Under the pieces are notes generated by a model that worked only from the letters and a program-made list of their open reading frames with translations, was not told the DNA's origin and searched no databases. Both the position numbers and the translations under genes were made by a program. Below, piece after piece: positions 33,002 through 41,482 of a stretch of 64,000 nucleotides of DNA. Position 1 is the stretch's first letter. Each line of letters starts with the position of its first letter. The stretch lies in assembly GCA_017937655.1 (NCBI GenBank), contig JAGBDE010000005.1, positions 106,163 through 170,162 on the forward strand, in the 5' to 3' direction. The stretch is from Clostridia bacterium (lineage in GTDB: Bacteria > Bacillota > Clostridia > Christensenellales > Aristaeellaceae).

Positions 33002-34044
33002 CACGCTTTCCCTCCCATCAACGGGCTTTCCAGCACCACCGCGTGGGCGATGCCGGGAATGGTCTCCCCCTGCTGGCTGGAGGTGGGGCTCATCAGCGCG
33101 CCGGTGGACATGAACAGAATCCGCTTCAGATCGCCGTTTTGGAGCTTTGGCAGATAGAAGCCGTTGAGCACCGTGGCGCTGCAGCCGCAGCCGCTGCCTC
33201 CGGCGTGCACGTCCTGCTCTTCCCGGTTGTAGATCATGAGGCCGCAGTCCTGGTATCGCTCGTCGATGAGGGGGACGCGGGCCTCCCGCATCAGCTGCAT
33301 CAGCAAGTCGTGGCCCACCTGGCCCAGGTCGCCGGTGATGATGCGGTCGTAGTCCTCCGGGCCGGTACCCGTGTCCCGGAACAGGGACAGCAGCGTATCC
33401 GCCGCCGCGGGGGCCATGGCCGCGCCCATGTTGTTGGCGTCGGAGATGCCCAGATCCACCACCCGGCCCATGCAGCACCGGGCGATGTGGGCCAACGGCT
33501 GCACCTTGGGCTCCATGGTCACCACGGTGGCCCCCGCGCCGGTGACGGTCCATTGGGCCGTGGGCGGCCGCTGGGAGCCAAATTCCAGCGGGAAGCGATA
33601 CTGCCGCTCCGCGGTGCAGAAATGGCTGCTGGCCGCGCATACCACCTGCTGGGCATGACCGCCGTCCAGCAGCATGCCCGCCAGGCACAGGCTTTCGCTC
33701 ATGGTGGAGCATGCGCCGTAGAGGCCGATGAACGGAATGCCCAGATCCCGGGCGGAAAAGGACGCGGTGATGATCTGGTTGAGCAGATCGCCGCCCAGAA
33801 GGAACTGAATCTCCTCTGGGGTGAGGCCCGCCTTTTTGATGGCGGTATCGATGGCGTCCAGGTACAGCCGACGCTCCGCCAGCTCAAAGCTCTCCTGGCC
33901 GTAAAGCTCGTCCTTGGCCACATGGTCAAACCGGAGGCCCAGCGGGCCCTCGCCCTCCTTCTTGCCCACAAAAGAGCCGTTGCCGCAAAGGGCCGGACGG
34001 CTGGGCAGGTCAATGGTCTGCTGCCCGATTCTTTTCAGCTGCAT
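33001..34044 (-). CDS. spoVAD: Stage V sporulation protein AD (SpoVAD)
   Basis: SpoVAD is the thiolase-fold subunit that binds dipicolinic acid. The 347-residue protein shows the family blocks ELAERRLYLDAIDTAIKKAGL, LGGDLLNQIITASFSARDLGIPFIGLYGACSTM (with the Cys corresponding to the ketosynthase-like site), TGAGATVV, and a C-terminal GGSGCGCSATVLNG. Located between spoVAC (12-nt gap) and spoVAE (overlap). Expression would be expected in the forespore under sigma-G, but I could not identify that promoter upstream of spoVAC. Confidence 0.96.
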   Translation of the reverse strand: MQLKRIGQQTIDLPSRPALCGNGSFVGKKEGEGPLGLRFDHVAKDELYGQESFELAERRLYLDAIDTAIKKAGLTPEEIQFLLGGDLLNQIITASFSARDLGIPFIGLYGACSTMSESLCLAGMLLDGGHAQQVVCAASSHFCTAERQYRFPLEFGSQRPPTAQWTVTGAGATVVTMEPKVQPLAHIARCCMGRVVDLGISDANNMGAAMAPAAADTLLSLFRDTGTGPEDYDRIITGDLGQVGHDLLMQLMREARVPLIDERYQDCGLMIYNREEQDVHAGGSGCGCSATVLNGFYLPKLQNGDLKRILFMSTGALMSPTSSQQGETIPGIAHAVVLESPLMGGKA

Positions 34045-34056
34045 CCTCGTCCCTCC

Positions 34057-34515
34057 TCAAAGCCCAAACAGCGCGTAGATCATGCCCACCAGCACCGAGG
34101 TTCCGATGCCGTAGACCAGCACCGGCCCGGCGATGGTGAACAGCTTGGCGCCCAGGCCCAGCACCAGGCCCTCCCGGCGGAATTCCAGCGCCGGCGACAC
34201 CATGGCGTTGGCAAAGCCGGTGATGGGCACAAAGGAGCCTGCGCCGGCGTATTGGCCGATTTTGTCAAACACGCCGATGCCCGTCAGCACCGCCGTCAGG
34301 AACACCAGCGTGATGCTGGCCAGAGTGGACGCATCCCGGGTGGACATTTTCAGCAGGTTTGCGCCCACATCGGCGATGGCCTGTCCCAGCACGCAGATCA
34401 GTCCGCCCACCCAGAAGGCGCGAAAGAGGCATTTTCCAGACTTGCTGGGCGGGGAAAATTTGTCCGTCATTCTGGAGTAATACTGGGGATCGGTGTGGAT
34501 CCGCTGTTTATTCAT
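34057..34515 (-). CDS. spoVAC: Stage V sporulation protein AC (SpoVAC)
   Basis: SpoVAC is a mechanosensitive membrane subunit of the dipicolinate channel. The 152-residue protein has a polar N-terminus (about 1-30, DPQYYSRMTDKFSPPSK), then four membrane helices with family blocks AFWVGGLICVLGQ, FDKIGQYAGAGSFVPITGFANAM and EFRREGLVLGLGAKLF. ATG 34515 has GGGAGGG upstream. First gene of the operon. Only AC, AD and AE are here; spoVAA, AB, AEA and AF are absent, as in many clostridia. Confidence 0.95.
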   Translation of the reverse strand: MNKQRIHTDPQYYSRMTDKFSPPSKSGKCLFRAFWVGGLICVLGQAIADVGANLLKMSTRDASTLASITLVFLTAVLTGIGVFDKIGQYAGAGSFVPITGFANAMVSPALEFRREGLVLGLGAKLFTIAGPVLVYGIGTSVLVGMIYALFGL

Positions 34516-34646
34516 GGCATGTCCCTCCCTCATGGTTGCGCAAAACGGCCCCGGCAACTGCCTGCGGATGGTGGATCTCCTTCTCCGGCGGCAGGGCGTG
34601 GGGGTGCAGATCCGTGGGAACAAGCTGCTGGCGCTGGGTTTGCATC

Positions 34647-34698
34647 AAAAAAATCACAATCCTTTCTGCGGGCAGTATGGCGCAAAAAGGATTGTGAT
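34647..34698 (-). terminator. Terminator after the radical SAM gene
   Basis: A perfect 13-bp stem (34653-34665 with 34686-34698; ATCACAATCCTTT and complement) with a 20-nt loop. On the minus strand it is followed by seven Ts. It separates this gene from spoVAC. Confidence 0.85.
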
Positions 34699-34705
34699 AT
34701 GCAGC

Positions 34706-35605
34706 TTATTTTTCGTTATCCGGGAAGAGGCGGATGCTTTCCGCGTCCATGAACGCGGGGGTGAAAGCGCTGTTGGCGGCTTCCTTCTGCTGGGTGTAAC
34801 CGTCCAGGCCCAGATCCAGCATGTGCTCCAGCACCTGGCGGTATTCCCGGTCCGTCAGCCGACGATCCAGCCCGGGCAGCTTGGTGTCCGTCATGGGGGT
34901 GTACTGGCGCATCAGGCTCAGAGGCGTGCCCTTGGGCAGCCGCTGTGCCACCGCATCCAGAATGGCGATGCTCTCCCGGGTGCGCAGGGGCAGCACCAGA
35001 TGCCGCACCAGCGTGCCCGATAGCATCAGGCCGTTATCGTCATAGACGGGCAGGCCGGTCAGTTCGCACATTTTCTGAATGGCGGCCATGGCGGTCTCAA
35101 AATAGTCCGGCGCGTCCGCCAGGGTGGCTGCACTTTTCTCGGAAAAGTATTTCAGATCCGGCAGGAAGATATCCACCAGGCCCCGGGCCGCCTCGATGGT
35201 CTGGACGCTCTCGTAGCCGCTGGAGTTCCACACCACGGGAATGCCCGGCTTGCGGATGCTGAGGGCCTCGAAAATGGCCAGGGCGAAGTGGCTGGGGGTG
35301 ACCAGGTTGATGTTATGCACGCCCTCGTCCTCCAGGCGGGCGAAGACCTGGCTCAGCTGCCGGGGCGTCATGTTCCGGCCCAGCGGATGATGGCTGATCT
35401 CCTCGTTCTGGCAGAACACGCAGCCCAGAGCGCATCCGCTGAAAAATACCGTCCCGCTGCCCCGGGTGCCGCTGATGCATGGCTCCTCCCAGAAATGGGC
35501 CGCCGCCCGGGAGATCACCGGCAAGGTGCCCATGCGGCAATAGCCGTCGCCGGAGGTTTCCCGCCGCTCCGCGTTGCATTTCCTGGGGCAAAGGTTGCAC
35601 AGCAT
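34706..35605 (-). CDS. Radical SAM protein, PflA-like (PflX/COG1313 type)
   Basis: This 299-residue protein has the radical SAM cluster C58-A-L-G-C62-V-F-C65 and a second N-terminal cysteine group (CNLCPRKC, about 3-10, plus C23). It belongs to the uncharacterised branch of pyruvate-formate-lyase-activating homologues; the conserved LPDLKYF and HNINLVTPSHF blocks fit. These enzymes reduce SAM to a 5'-deoxyadenosyl radical; the target is unknown and no glycyl radical enzyme gene is nearby. It has its own promoter and a strong terminator. Confidence 0.87.
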   Translation of the reverse strand: MLCNLCPRKCNAERRETSGDGYCRMGTLPVISRAAAHFWEEPCISGTRGSGTVFFSGCALGCVFCQNEEISHHPLGRNMTPRQLSQVFARLEDEGVHNINLVTPSHFALAIFEALSIRKPGIPVVWNSSGYESVQTIEAARGLVDIFLPDLKYFSEKSAATLADAPDYFETAMAAIQKMCELTGLPVYDDNGLMLSGTLVRHLVLPLRTRESIAILDAVAQRLPKGTPLSLMRQYTPMTDTKLPGLDRRLTDREYRQVLEHMLDLGLDGYTQQKEAANSAFTPAFMDAESIRLFPDNEK

Positions 35606-35638
35606 TTGTGGTCATCTCCCGCATCAAAAACTATCGGC

Positions 35639-35667
35639 ATTATACCATTTTTGCGGTGAAAGAGCAA
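35639..35667 (-). promoter_or_regulatory. Promoter of the radical SAM gene
   Basis: On the minus strand TTGCTC, a 17-nt spacer and TATAAT, about 35 nt before the start codon. Confidence 0.65.
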
Positions 35668-35722
35668 CGTGGCCGCCCCGGGGTCATCGCCGCAAAAAAG
35701 TTTGCCGGAAGATGAATAACAA

Positions 35723-35752
35723 TTGCATTTCATTGACCCTTTTCGATATAAT
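35723..35752 (+). promoter_or_regulatory. Promoter of the ABC transporter gene
   Basis: TTGCAT (35723-35728), an 18-nt spacer and TATAAT (35747-35752). Confidence 0.65.
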
Positions 35753-35786
35753 GGTGGGGACGTGAAAACACACACAGGAGGAAACC

Positions 35787-37517
35787 ATGAAACTGCTATG
35801 GAAGCTGAGCCGCGAGGCCATCCGCTACAAAAAACTGTACATTTTTGCCATTCTGTCCACCCTGTCGCTGACGGTGGTGAACCTGGCTGCGCCCAAGGTG
35901 CTGTCCTCCATGACGGGCGTGGTGGAACGGGGCATGACGGAAGCATCCCTGTCCGTGATCCTGACCCTGACGCTGATTCTGATCGGCCTGTATTTGCTGA
36001 GAATTGTGTTCCGGTTTCTGAGCAACTATCTGGCCCACAAGGCGGCCTGGTTCCTGGTGGGCGACCTGCGTACCCGCATGTATGACAAGCTGCAGCGGCT
36101 GCATCTGGGCTTTTTCCACGACAAGCAGACCGGCGATTTGATGAGCCGCGTGGTCAACGATACCCGGGATTTTGAGCTGCTCTACGCCCATATCATCCCG
36201 GAAATTTTCACCAACGGGGTCACCTTCCTGGGCGTGCTGGCCATTTTGCTGACCGTGGACTGGAAGCTGGCGCTGATCACCTGCTGCCCCATCCCGCTGA
36301 TCCTGGTTTCCGGCGTTATTTTCAGCAAGAAGGTGCGGCCCTTCTTCCGCATTTCCCAGAAAAAGATGGGCGAGCTGAACGCCAAGCTGCAGGACAACCT
36401 GTCCGGCATCCATGAAATCCAGTCCTTTGGCCAGGAAAGCTACGAAACCGAGCAGGTCAACGAAAAGAACTTTGACCACATCAAGGCCATGCTCCATGCG
36501 CTGAAAATCAGCGCCATTTTCCATCCCTCCGTGGAGTTTCTCTCCTCCATCGGCACCATTCTGGTGGTGGGCTTTGGCGGATTTCTGGCCTATCACAGCG
36601 GCCTGAGCGTAGAGAGCATCGTGGCGTTCATGCTGTACCTGGGCCTGTTCTACGCCCCCATCACCGGCCTGGCCAATCTGCTGGAAAGCACCCAGCAGTC
36701 CATGGCCGGCGCGGAGCGTGTCATGCTGATCCTGGACACCCCTTCCGACATCCAGGACGCCCCTGACGCCGTTCCCCTGACGGATGTGCAGGGCCAGGTC
36801 ACCTTTGAAAACGTCAGCTTCTCCTACACCGAGGGCGAGCCGGTTTTGCAGGACATCAGCTTCACCTGTCAGCCCGGGCAGATGATCGCTTTGGTGGGCC
36901 CCACCGGCGTGGGCAAAACCACGCTGACCCAGCTCATCTCCCGGTTCTACGAGCCCAATGAGGGCCGCATTCTGGTGGACGGCAAGGACATCCGCAACGT
37001 GACCCTGGAAAGCCTGCGCCGGAACATCTCTCCGGTTTTGCAGGACACCTTCCTGTTCAACGGCAGTATTTACGAAAACATCGGCTATGCCCGGCCCGAC
37101 GCCACGCCCGCGGAGATTGAGGAAGCCGCCAAGGCCGCCCGCATCCACGAGGACATCCTCCAGATGCCCGACGGCTACCAGACCCAGGTGGGTGAACGGG
37201 GCCTGCGCCTCTCCGGCGGACAGAAGCAGCGCGTGGCCATCGCCCGGGCCATTCTGCGCCACTCCCCCATCATCATCCTGGATGAAGCCACCGCCTCCGT
37301 GGACGTGGAAACCGAACGGCAGATCCAGGCGGCCATCGGCTCCATCGCGGGCAAGCGCACCATTCTGGCCATCGCCCACCGGCTGTCCACCATCCGCAAT
37401 GCGGACATGATCCTGGTCATTGAGGAAGGCAAAATCGCCGAAAGCGGCAACCATGAGCAGCTGCTGGCTTTAGACGGCATCTACGCCCGGATGCACCGCA
37501 TCCAGAGCAAAGAATAA
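35787..37517 (+). CDS. ABC exporter half-transporter (permease-ATPase fusion)
   Basis: This 576-residue protein has a six-helix ABC transmembrane domain (about 1-310) fused to an ATPase (about 335-576). The ATPase shows Walker A GPTGVGKTT (K377), Q-loop (PVLQDTFLF), signature LSGGQKQRVAIARA, Walker B IIILDEATAS and the switch His (IAHRLST). It should work as a homodimer, exporting a lipid, peptide or drug; similarity to the MsbA/LmrA branch is general. No second half-transporter is adjacent. AGGAGG precedes ATG 35787. Confidence 0.92.
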   Translation: MKLLWKLSREAIRYKKLYIFAILSTLSLTVVNLAAPKVLSSMTGVVERGMTEASLSVILTLTLILIGLYLLRIVFRFLSNYLAHKAAWFLVGDLRTRMYDKLQRLHLGFFHDKQTGDLMSRVVNDTRDFELLYAHIIPEIFTNGVTFLGVLAILLTVDWKLALITCCPIPLILVSGVIFSKKVRPFFRISQKKMGELNAKLQDNLSGIHEIQSFGQESYETEQVNEKNFDHIKAMLHALKISAIFHPSVEFLSSIGTILVVGFGGFLAYHSGLSVESIVAFMLYLGLFYAPITGLANLLESTQQSMAGAERVMLILDTPSDIQDAPDAVPLTDVQGQVTFENVSFSYTEGEPVLQDISFTCQPGQMIALVGPTGVGKTTLTQLISRFYEPNEGRILVDGKDIRNVTLESLRRNISPVLQDTFLFNGSIYENIGYARPDATPAEIEEAAKAARIHEDILQMPDGYQTQVGERGLRLSGGQKQRVAIARAILRHSPIIILDEATASVDVETERQIQAAIGSIAGKRTILAIAHRLSTIRNADMILVIEEGKIAESGNHEQLLALDGIYARMHRIQSKE

Positions 37518-37531
37518 ATTGACGAAAACGA

Positions 37532-37560
37532 TTGAAATCATAGAAGATTTTCGATATAAT
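37532..37560 (+). promoter_or_regulatory. Promoter of the second Fe-S aldo/keto reductase
   Basis: TTGAAA (37532-37537), a 17-nt spacer and TATAAT (37555-37560), just after the ABC gene. Confidence 0.7.
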
Positions 37561-37611
37561 AACATATGATTGATATCCGTTCATATTTCCATCAACGAAG
37601 GAGGATTTTTT

Positions 37612-38745
37612 ATGAACACCGCTACCTTTCCCGGCACCGATGTGACCGTCTCCCGCCTTGGCTTTGGCTGCATGCGCCTGCCCACCATGGAGCAGGGCGA
37701 CAAGCGGGTCATTGACCAAAACTACGCCATCGAAATGATCCGCTACGCCATTGACCATGGCGTTACCTACATCGACACCGCCTACCCCTACCACGGCGGC
37801 GAAAGCGAGCTGGTGGTGGCCAAGGCCCTGGCCGACGGCTATCGGGAGAAGGTGGTGCTGGCCACCAAGCTGCCCGTGTGGCTGGTGGAAACCGAGGCCG
37901 ACCTGGACAAGTACCTGGACGAACAGCTTAAGAAGCTGAACACCGACCACATCGACTTCTACCTGATGCACGCCATGAACAAGGAACGGCTGGAAAAGCT
38001 GCGCAAGCTGAACTACAAGGCTTTCCTGGATCGGGCTGTGGAAAGCGGCAAGATTCGCTTCCCTGCCTTCAGCTTCCATGACGGCCCCGAGTGCTTCCTG
38101 GAGATCCTGAACGACTACGACTGGAAGATGGCCCAGGTGCAGATGAACATCCTGGACGGCGACGAGCAGGCCTGCCTCAGCGGCATCCAGGCTGCCTATG
38201 AAAAGGGCGTGGGCATCGTGATCATGGAGCCCCTGCGCGGCGGCATGCTGGCCAAGGCTCCCAAGGAAGTCAGCGACCTGTACGAAGCCTGGCCCGTGAA
38301 GCGCAGCCCCGTGGAATGGGCCTTCCGCTACCTGTACGATATGCCCGCCGTCATCACCGTTTTGAGCGGCATGAGCGACTGGGATCAGCTGAAGGACAAC
38401 CTGCGCATCTTCGAGGCCGCAGAAGTCAGCTGCATGTCCGCCGAGGAAAAGACCCTCATGGACGACGTGAAGAAGGCCTACCTCGGCCGCATGAAGACCG
38501 GCTGCACCGGCTGCCGCTACTGCCAGCCCTGCCCCCAGAACGTCCGCATTCCGGACATTTTCCGCTCCTGGGACGAATCCCTCATGTTCGACCAGCCCAG
38601 CATTCTCAAGGGCCGCATGAAGAACCACATCGCAAACAAGGAAGACCCCAGCCAGTGCGTGGAATGCGGCATGTGCGAAGCTGCCTGCCCCCAGCACCTT
38701 TCCATTATTGATCTGCTCAAGCAGGCCAACGACGCTGCAAAGTAA
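37612..38745 (+). CDS. Aldo/keto reductase with C-terminal 2x[4Fe-4S] domain (second copy)
   Basis: This 377-residue protein has the same architecture as the product of the gene at 14.7-15.9 kb: an aldo/keto reductase barrel (GFGCMRLPTMEQ, TYIDTAYPYHGGESE, IMEPLRGGML) plus two ferredoxin clusters, CTGCRYCQPCP (about 302-312) and CVECGMCEAACP (about 349-360). The two share motifs but differ along most of their length, so they are old paralogues. A reductase using ferredoxin-type electrons is probable, substrate unknown. GAAGGAGG precedes ATG 37612. Monocistronic, with promoter and terminator. Confidence 0.9.
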   Translation: MNTATFPGTDVTVSRLGFGCMRLPTMEQGDKRVIDQNYAIEMIRYAIDHGVTYIDTAYPYHGGESELVVAKALADGYREKVVLATKLPVWLVETEADLDKYLDEQLKKLNTDHIDFYLMHAMNKERLEKLRKLNYKAFLDRAVESGKIRFPAFSFHDGPECFLEILNDYDWKMAQVQMNILDGDEQACLSGIQAAYEKGVGIVIMEPLRGGMLAKAPKEVSDLYEAWPVKRSPVEWAFRYLYDMPAVITVLSGMSDWDQLKDNLRIFEAAEVSCMSAEEKTLMDDVKKAYLGRMKTGCTGCRYCQPCPQNVRIPDIFRSWDESLMFDQPSILKGRMKNHIANKEDPSQCVECGMCEAACPQHLSIIDLLKQANDAAK

Positions 38746-38756
38746 CAAACCTGCTC

Positions 38757-38797
38757 ATAGCTCCGGAGAGATTCTTCTTTCCGGAGCTATTTCTTTT
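38757..38797 (+). terminator. Terminator of the second aldo/keto reductase
   Basis: A perfect 11-bp stem (ATAGCTCCGGA/TCCGGAGCTAT) with a 12-nt loop, followed by TTCTTTT. Confidence 0.88.
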
Positions 38798-38837
38798 GAA
38801 TTATATATATTTTTCTATATCGTTAGTGATAGCCCAT

Positions 38838-38866
38838 TTGACATTTTCAACAAAATATATTATTAT
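38838..38866 (+). promoter_or_regulatory. Promoter of the LytTR two-component operon
   Basis: TTGACA (38838-38843), a 17-nt AT-rich spacer and TATTAT (38861-38866). Confidence 0.7.
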
Positions 38867-38896
38867 ACTGCCATGTTCTGTAGGAAGTGATCTCCC

Positions 38897-39643
38897 ATGA
38901 ATGTGGTCATCTGCGAAGATGAGAGAATCTATCTGAAATCCATTTCCGAGAAAATTCAACACTGGATGCGCATCCACAACAGGGAGGATGTGCAGATTTT
39001 GTATTTCTCTTCTACAGAAGATTTAATGGAACAATGGGATAAATTATCCGCAGATTTATTACTGCTGGACATTCAGTTCACCAACGAACTAAACGGCATG
39101 GAGCTGGCCAGGCACATCCGCAAAACCGACGAGCAGATCCCCATCGTTTTCATCACCAGCCTGGACACCTTTGTGTACGAGGGGTATACCGTGTCCGCCC
39201 TGCGGTACCTGCGCAAGCCCGTCCGCTATGAGGAAATTGCCGAATGCATGGACATTGCCTATAAGCAGTACACGCTGAATCATAACCGTTTCTTTGCCGC
39301 CAGCGAGGGCAGCCACCGGTTCCTGATCGCCTATCAGGATATTCTGTACTTTGAGGCGCGCTCGCCCTATACCGTCGTCCGCCTGAAGGACGACCAGGAA
39401 GAACTGAAGCTGCGCATGCGCTTTTCCGAGCTTCCCGCCCGCCTCAACCCGGAGCTGTTTGTTCAGTGCCACCGCAGCTATCTGGTGAACGTGGCCCATG
39501 TGCGGGGCATCAAGCGCAACGAGCTGCTCATGTCCAACCAAGATGTGCTGCCCATCTCCCGCCCCTATCTGGCCGGGATCAATCAGGCCTTTGATCGCTA
39601 CTATCTGGAGGGTAACGCCAGCTATGCTGTGGATCCTGTTTAA
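38897..39643 (+). CDS. LytTR-family response regulator (AgrA/LytR type)
   Basis: This 248-residue regulator has a receiver domain (1-125; acidic pocket CEDER, phospho-acceptor D58 in LLLLDIQF, conserved Lys in YLRKPV) and a C-terminal LytTR DNA-binding domain (about 140-240; ILYFEARSPYTVVRL, FVQCHRSYLVNVAHVRGI). LytTR proteins bind paired imperfect repeats and control bacteriocin, competence or surface genes. GGAAGTGA precedes ATG 38897. The partner kinase gene overlaps its 3' end by 20 nt. Confidence 0.92.
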   Translation: MNVVICEDERIYLKSISEKIQHWMRIHNREDVQILYFSSTEDLMEQWDKLSADLLLLDIQFTNELNGMELARHIRKTDEQIPIVFITSLDTFVYEGYTVSALRYLRKPVRYEEIAECMDIAYKQYTLNHNRFFAASEGSHRFLIAYQDILYFEARSPYTVVRLKDDQEELKLRMRFSELPARLNPELFVQCHRSYLVNVAHVRGIKRNELLMSNQDVLPISRPYLAGINQAFDRYYLEGNASYAVDPV

Positions 39644-40952
39644 GGTTTCCGTTTATGTATTCCACGGGGTGCTGCTGCTGTATTTCATGCACAGCCGCCT
39701 CAGGTTCAAGCCCATTCATCAAACCGGGGATGTGATATTCCTGGTTCTTTTTACTGCCCTTTTGTCCTGCGACCTGCTACTTCCAGGAAAACTGCCCACT
39801 GAGCTGGGCTTTCTCCTGTTCATCCCATACGCGCTGATCGTGGTCAAGGACAAATTTCACCTGACCCTGTTCTGGCTGGCGGTTTTCGGCGCGCTGTTTT
39901 TCTCTGTGGTGGATATTGCGCAGTTTCTGCTTCATTCCATTCCCGGCATTTCAGCCCAAGAGGTTCTCTTCGCCCAAAGCGCGCACAACGCCCTGTTTAC
40001 CATCGTTTACTGCAGCCTGCTGTTTCTGGCCATTTTCCTGGTGTCCCGGTTCAAGAAGGACTTTAACAGCCTGTCATGGTCCAACCTGCTCCTCTTTCTG
40101 GCGCTGATCCTCTGCATCTATGTGGTGGAAAAGCTGCTGTTCCACATCCAGACGTCCAACCGGGCCATTCTGGAGGAGCTGTCCTCCACGCCGTTCCTGT
40201 TAGCCTACATCGGCCTGTACCTGTGCACGCTGTTTACCATCAGCCTGTTCCACCGCATGTCCGCCCTGACGGAGATGGAGGTCATGCACCAGGAGGAGCT
40301 GAGCGCCCTGTTCATGGCCAAACAGCACCAGCAGGAGCTGGAACGCCTCTACGACCAGCTGTCCATCAAGCAGCACGACTTCAAGCAGCACATGCAGACC
40401 CTGACAGAAATGGTGCGCAGCGGCGGAAACGAAAGCGCTGAGGCCTATCTGGAGACCTACCGCAAGGAAGTGTCCCAGGACGTATCCTACGCCACCGGCT
40501 GCCCTGCGGTGGACGCTTTGCTCACCGCCAAGCATCTGATGATGCGCAAGGCCGGCGTGGACTTCCAGACCACCCTGTGCCCGCTGCATCAGCTGCCCCT
40601 GTCCACCACCCAGTTCTGCACGGTGCTGGGCAATCTGCTGGACAACGCCCTGGAGGCCGTCAGCCGCATCCCCGACCCCAACGGGCCGGTCATCCAGCTG
40701 CGGCTGGCCCGGCCCGGCGAAATGCTCTGCCTCATCTGCACAAACCCCTGCAATCCCTCCACCATCCGCCAGAAAAACAACCTCTGGTTCTCCTCCAAGG
40801 CCGAACCTGAAAAGCACTCCATCGGCATCCGAAACATCCGCCGCATTGTGGAAGACGCGGAAGGCCGCTGCGAGTTTGCCCTTGCGGGCGATCATTTCAC
40901 CGCCAAGATCCTCCTGCCGTACAGCTTCCCCGAGGAATCCGCAGGCAAATAA
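39624..40952 (+). CDS. AgrC/GHKL-type sensor histidine kinase
   Basis: This 442-residue membrane kinase has about six helices in residues 1-210, a short coiled linker (about 215-245), the phospho-acceptor H251 in SIKQHDFKQHM, and a GHKL ATPase domain with N box NLLDNALEAV (about 337-346) and a G-box region (HSIGIRNIRRIVED). It resembles AgrC-type peptide-sensing kinases. No AgrB-like protease, AgrD-like peptide or bacteriocin gene is adjacent, so the signal is unknown. ATG 39624 lies inside the regulator gene, with GGAGGGTAA about 8 nt upstream. Confidence 0.9.
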   Translation: MLWILFKVSVYVFHGVLLLYFMHSRLRFKPIHQTGDVIFLVLFTALLSCDLLLPGKLPTELGFLLFIPYALIVVKDKFHLTLFWLAVFGALFFSVVDIAQFLLHSIPGISAQEVLFAQSAHNALFTIVYCSLLFLAIFLVSRFKKDFNSLSWSNLLLFLALILCIYVVEKLLFHIQTSNRAILEELSSTPFLLAYIGLYLCTLFTISLFHRMSALTEMEVMHQEELSALFMAKQHQQELERLYDQLSIKQHDFKQHMQTLTEMVRSGGNESAEAYLETYRKEVSQDVSYATGCPAVDALLTAKHLMMRKAGVDFQTTLCPLHQLPLSTTQFCTVLGNLLDNALEAVSRIPDPNGPVIQLRLARPGEMLCLICTNPCNPSTIRQKNNLWFSSKAEPEKHSIGIRNIRRIVEDAEGRCEFALAGDHFTAKILLPYSFPEESAGK

Positions 40953-40956
40953 AAAC

Positions 40957-40987
40957 ACGCCCGGCATTCGTTGCACGGGCGTTCTTT
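40957..40987. terminator. Terminator between the kinase gene and the XRE gene
   Basis: A 7-bp stem (ACGCCCG/CGGGCGT) with a 12-nt loop; TTCTTTT follows on the plus strand. The minus-strand XRE gene ends immediately after it. Confidence 0.75.
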
Positions 40988-41308
40988 TCACTCGGTTTTC
41001 AAAAGATCCGGCGCGGGATACGGCAGATCCCGGTCGTAATAAATCTGCACGATGGCCCGGATCACCGCCTGGTCCTCCTGGGGCAGATCGTCCAGCACCA
41101 CCACGGACTTGGGGTGATAACCCAGCAAAGTGTTGGGCGTGATGTGGAACAGCTTGCACAGCTTCAGCACGTTGGTAATGGTGGGGGACGACAGGTCGCT
41201 TTCCCAGTCCTTGATGGACTTTGTGTTTGTGCCGATCATCTGGGCCAGCTGGGTTACCGTCCAGTGGCGCTCCGTGCGCAGCTTGGCAATCCGCATTCCG
41301 ATGCTCAT
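40988..41308 (-). CDS. Small XRE-family transcriptional regulator
   Basis: This 106-residue protein is mostly a helix-turn-helix domain (about 3-60; RHWTVTQLAQMIGTNTKSIKDWESDLSSPTI) with a short C-terminal extension (VVLDDLPQEDQAVIRAIVQIYYDRDL) that may be a dimerisation helix. It is divergent from a GNAT gene, and a perfect 20-bp palindrome lies between them, a likely operator. GGGGTGAA precedes the ATG. Target genes unknown. Confidence 0.85.
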   Translation of the reverse strand: MSIGMRIAKLRTERHWTVTQLAQMIGTNTKSIKDWESDLSSPTITNVLKLCKLFHITPNTLLGYHPKSVVVLDDLPQEDQAVIRAIVQIYYDRDLPYPAPDLLKTE

Positions 41309-41393
41309 ACATTCACCCCATAAAAAAGATTATCCTCATCATACAGTAAATCACTTCCGATTTCAAGTAAAAATTCTAACACCGCACAAAAAA

Positions 41394-41413
41394 GATAATT
41401 ATATATAATTATC
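41394..41413. promoter_or_regulatory. Perfect 20-bp palindrome (candidate operator)
   Basis: GATAATTATATATAATTATC reads the same on both strands. It lies between the divergent XRE and GNAT genes, 15 nt upstream of the GNAT -35 box, in the most AT-rich stretch of the region. Confidence 0.55.
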
Positions 41414-41427
41414 ACTTCTTTGTTTTC

Positions 41428-41456
41428 TTTACGTTTTTCTCCCGGGCGTGTATAAT
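41428..41456 (+). promoter_or_regulatory. Promoter of the GNAT gene at 41.5 kb
   Basis: TTTACG (41428-41433), a 17-nt spacer with extended TG, and TATAAT (41451-41456). Confidence 0.65.
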
Positions 41457-41482
41457 AGTGGGCATCGAAAGGAGCTGTTACG

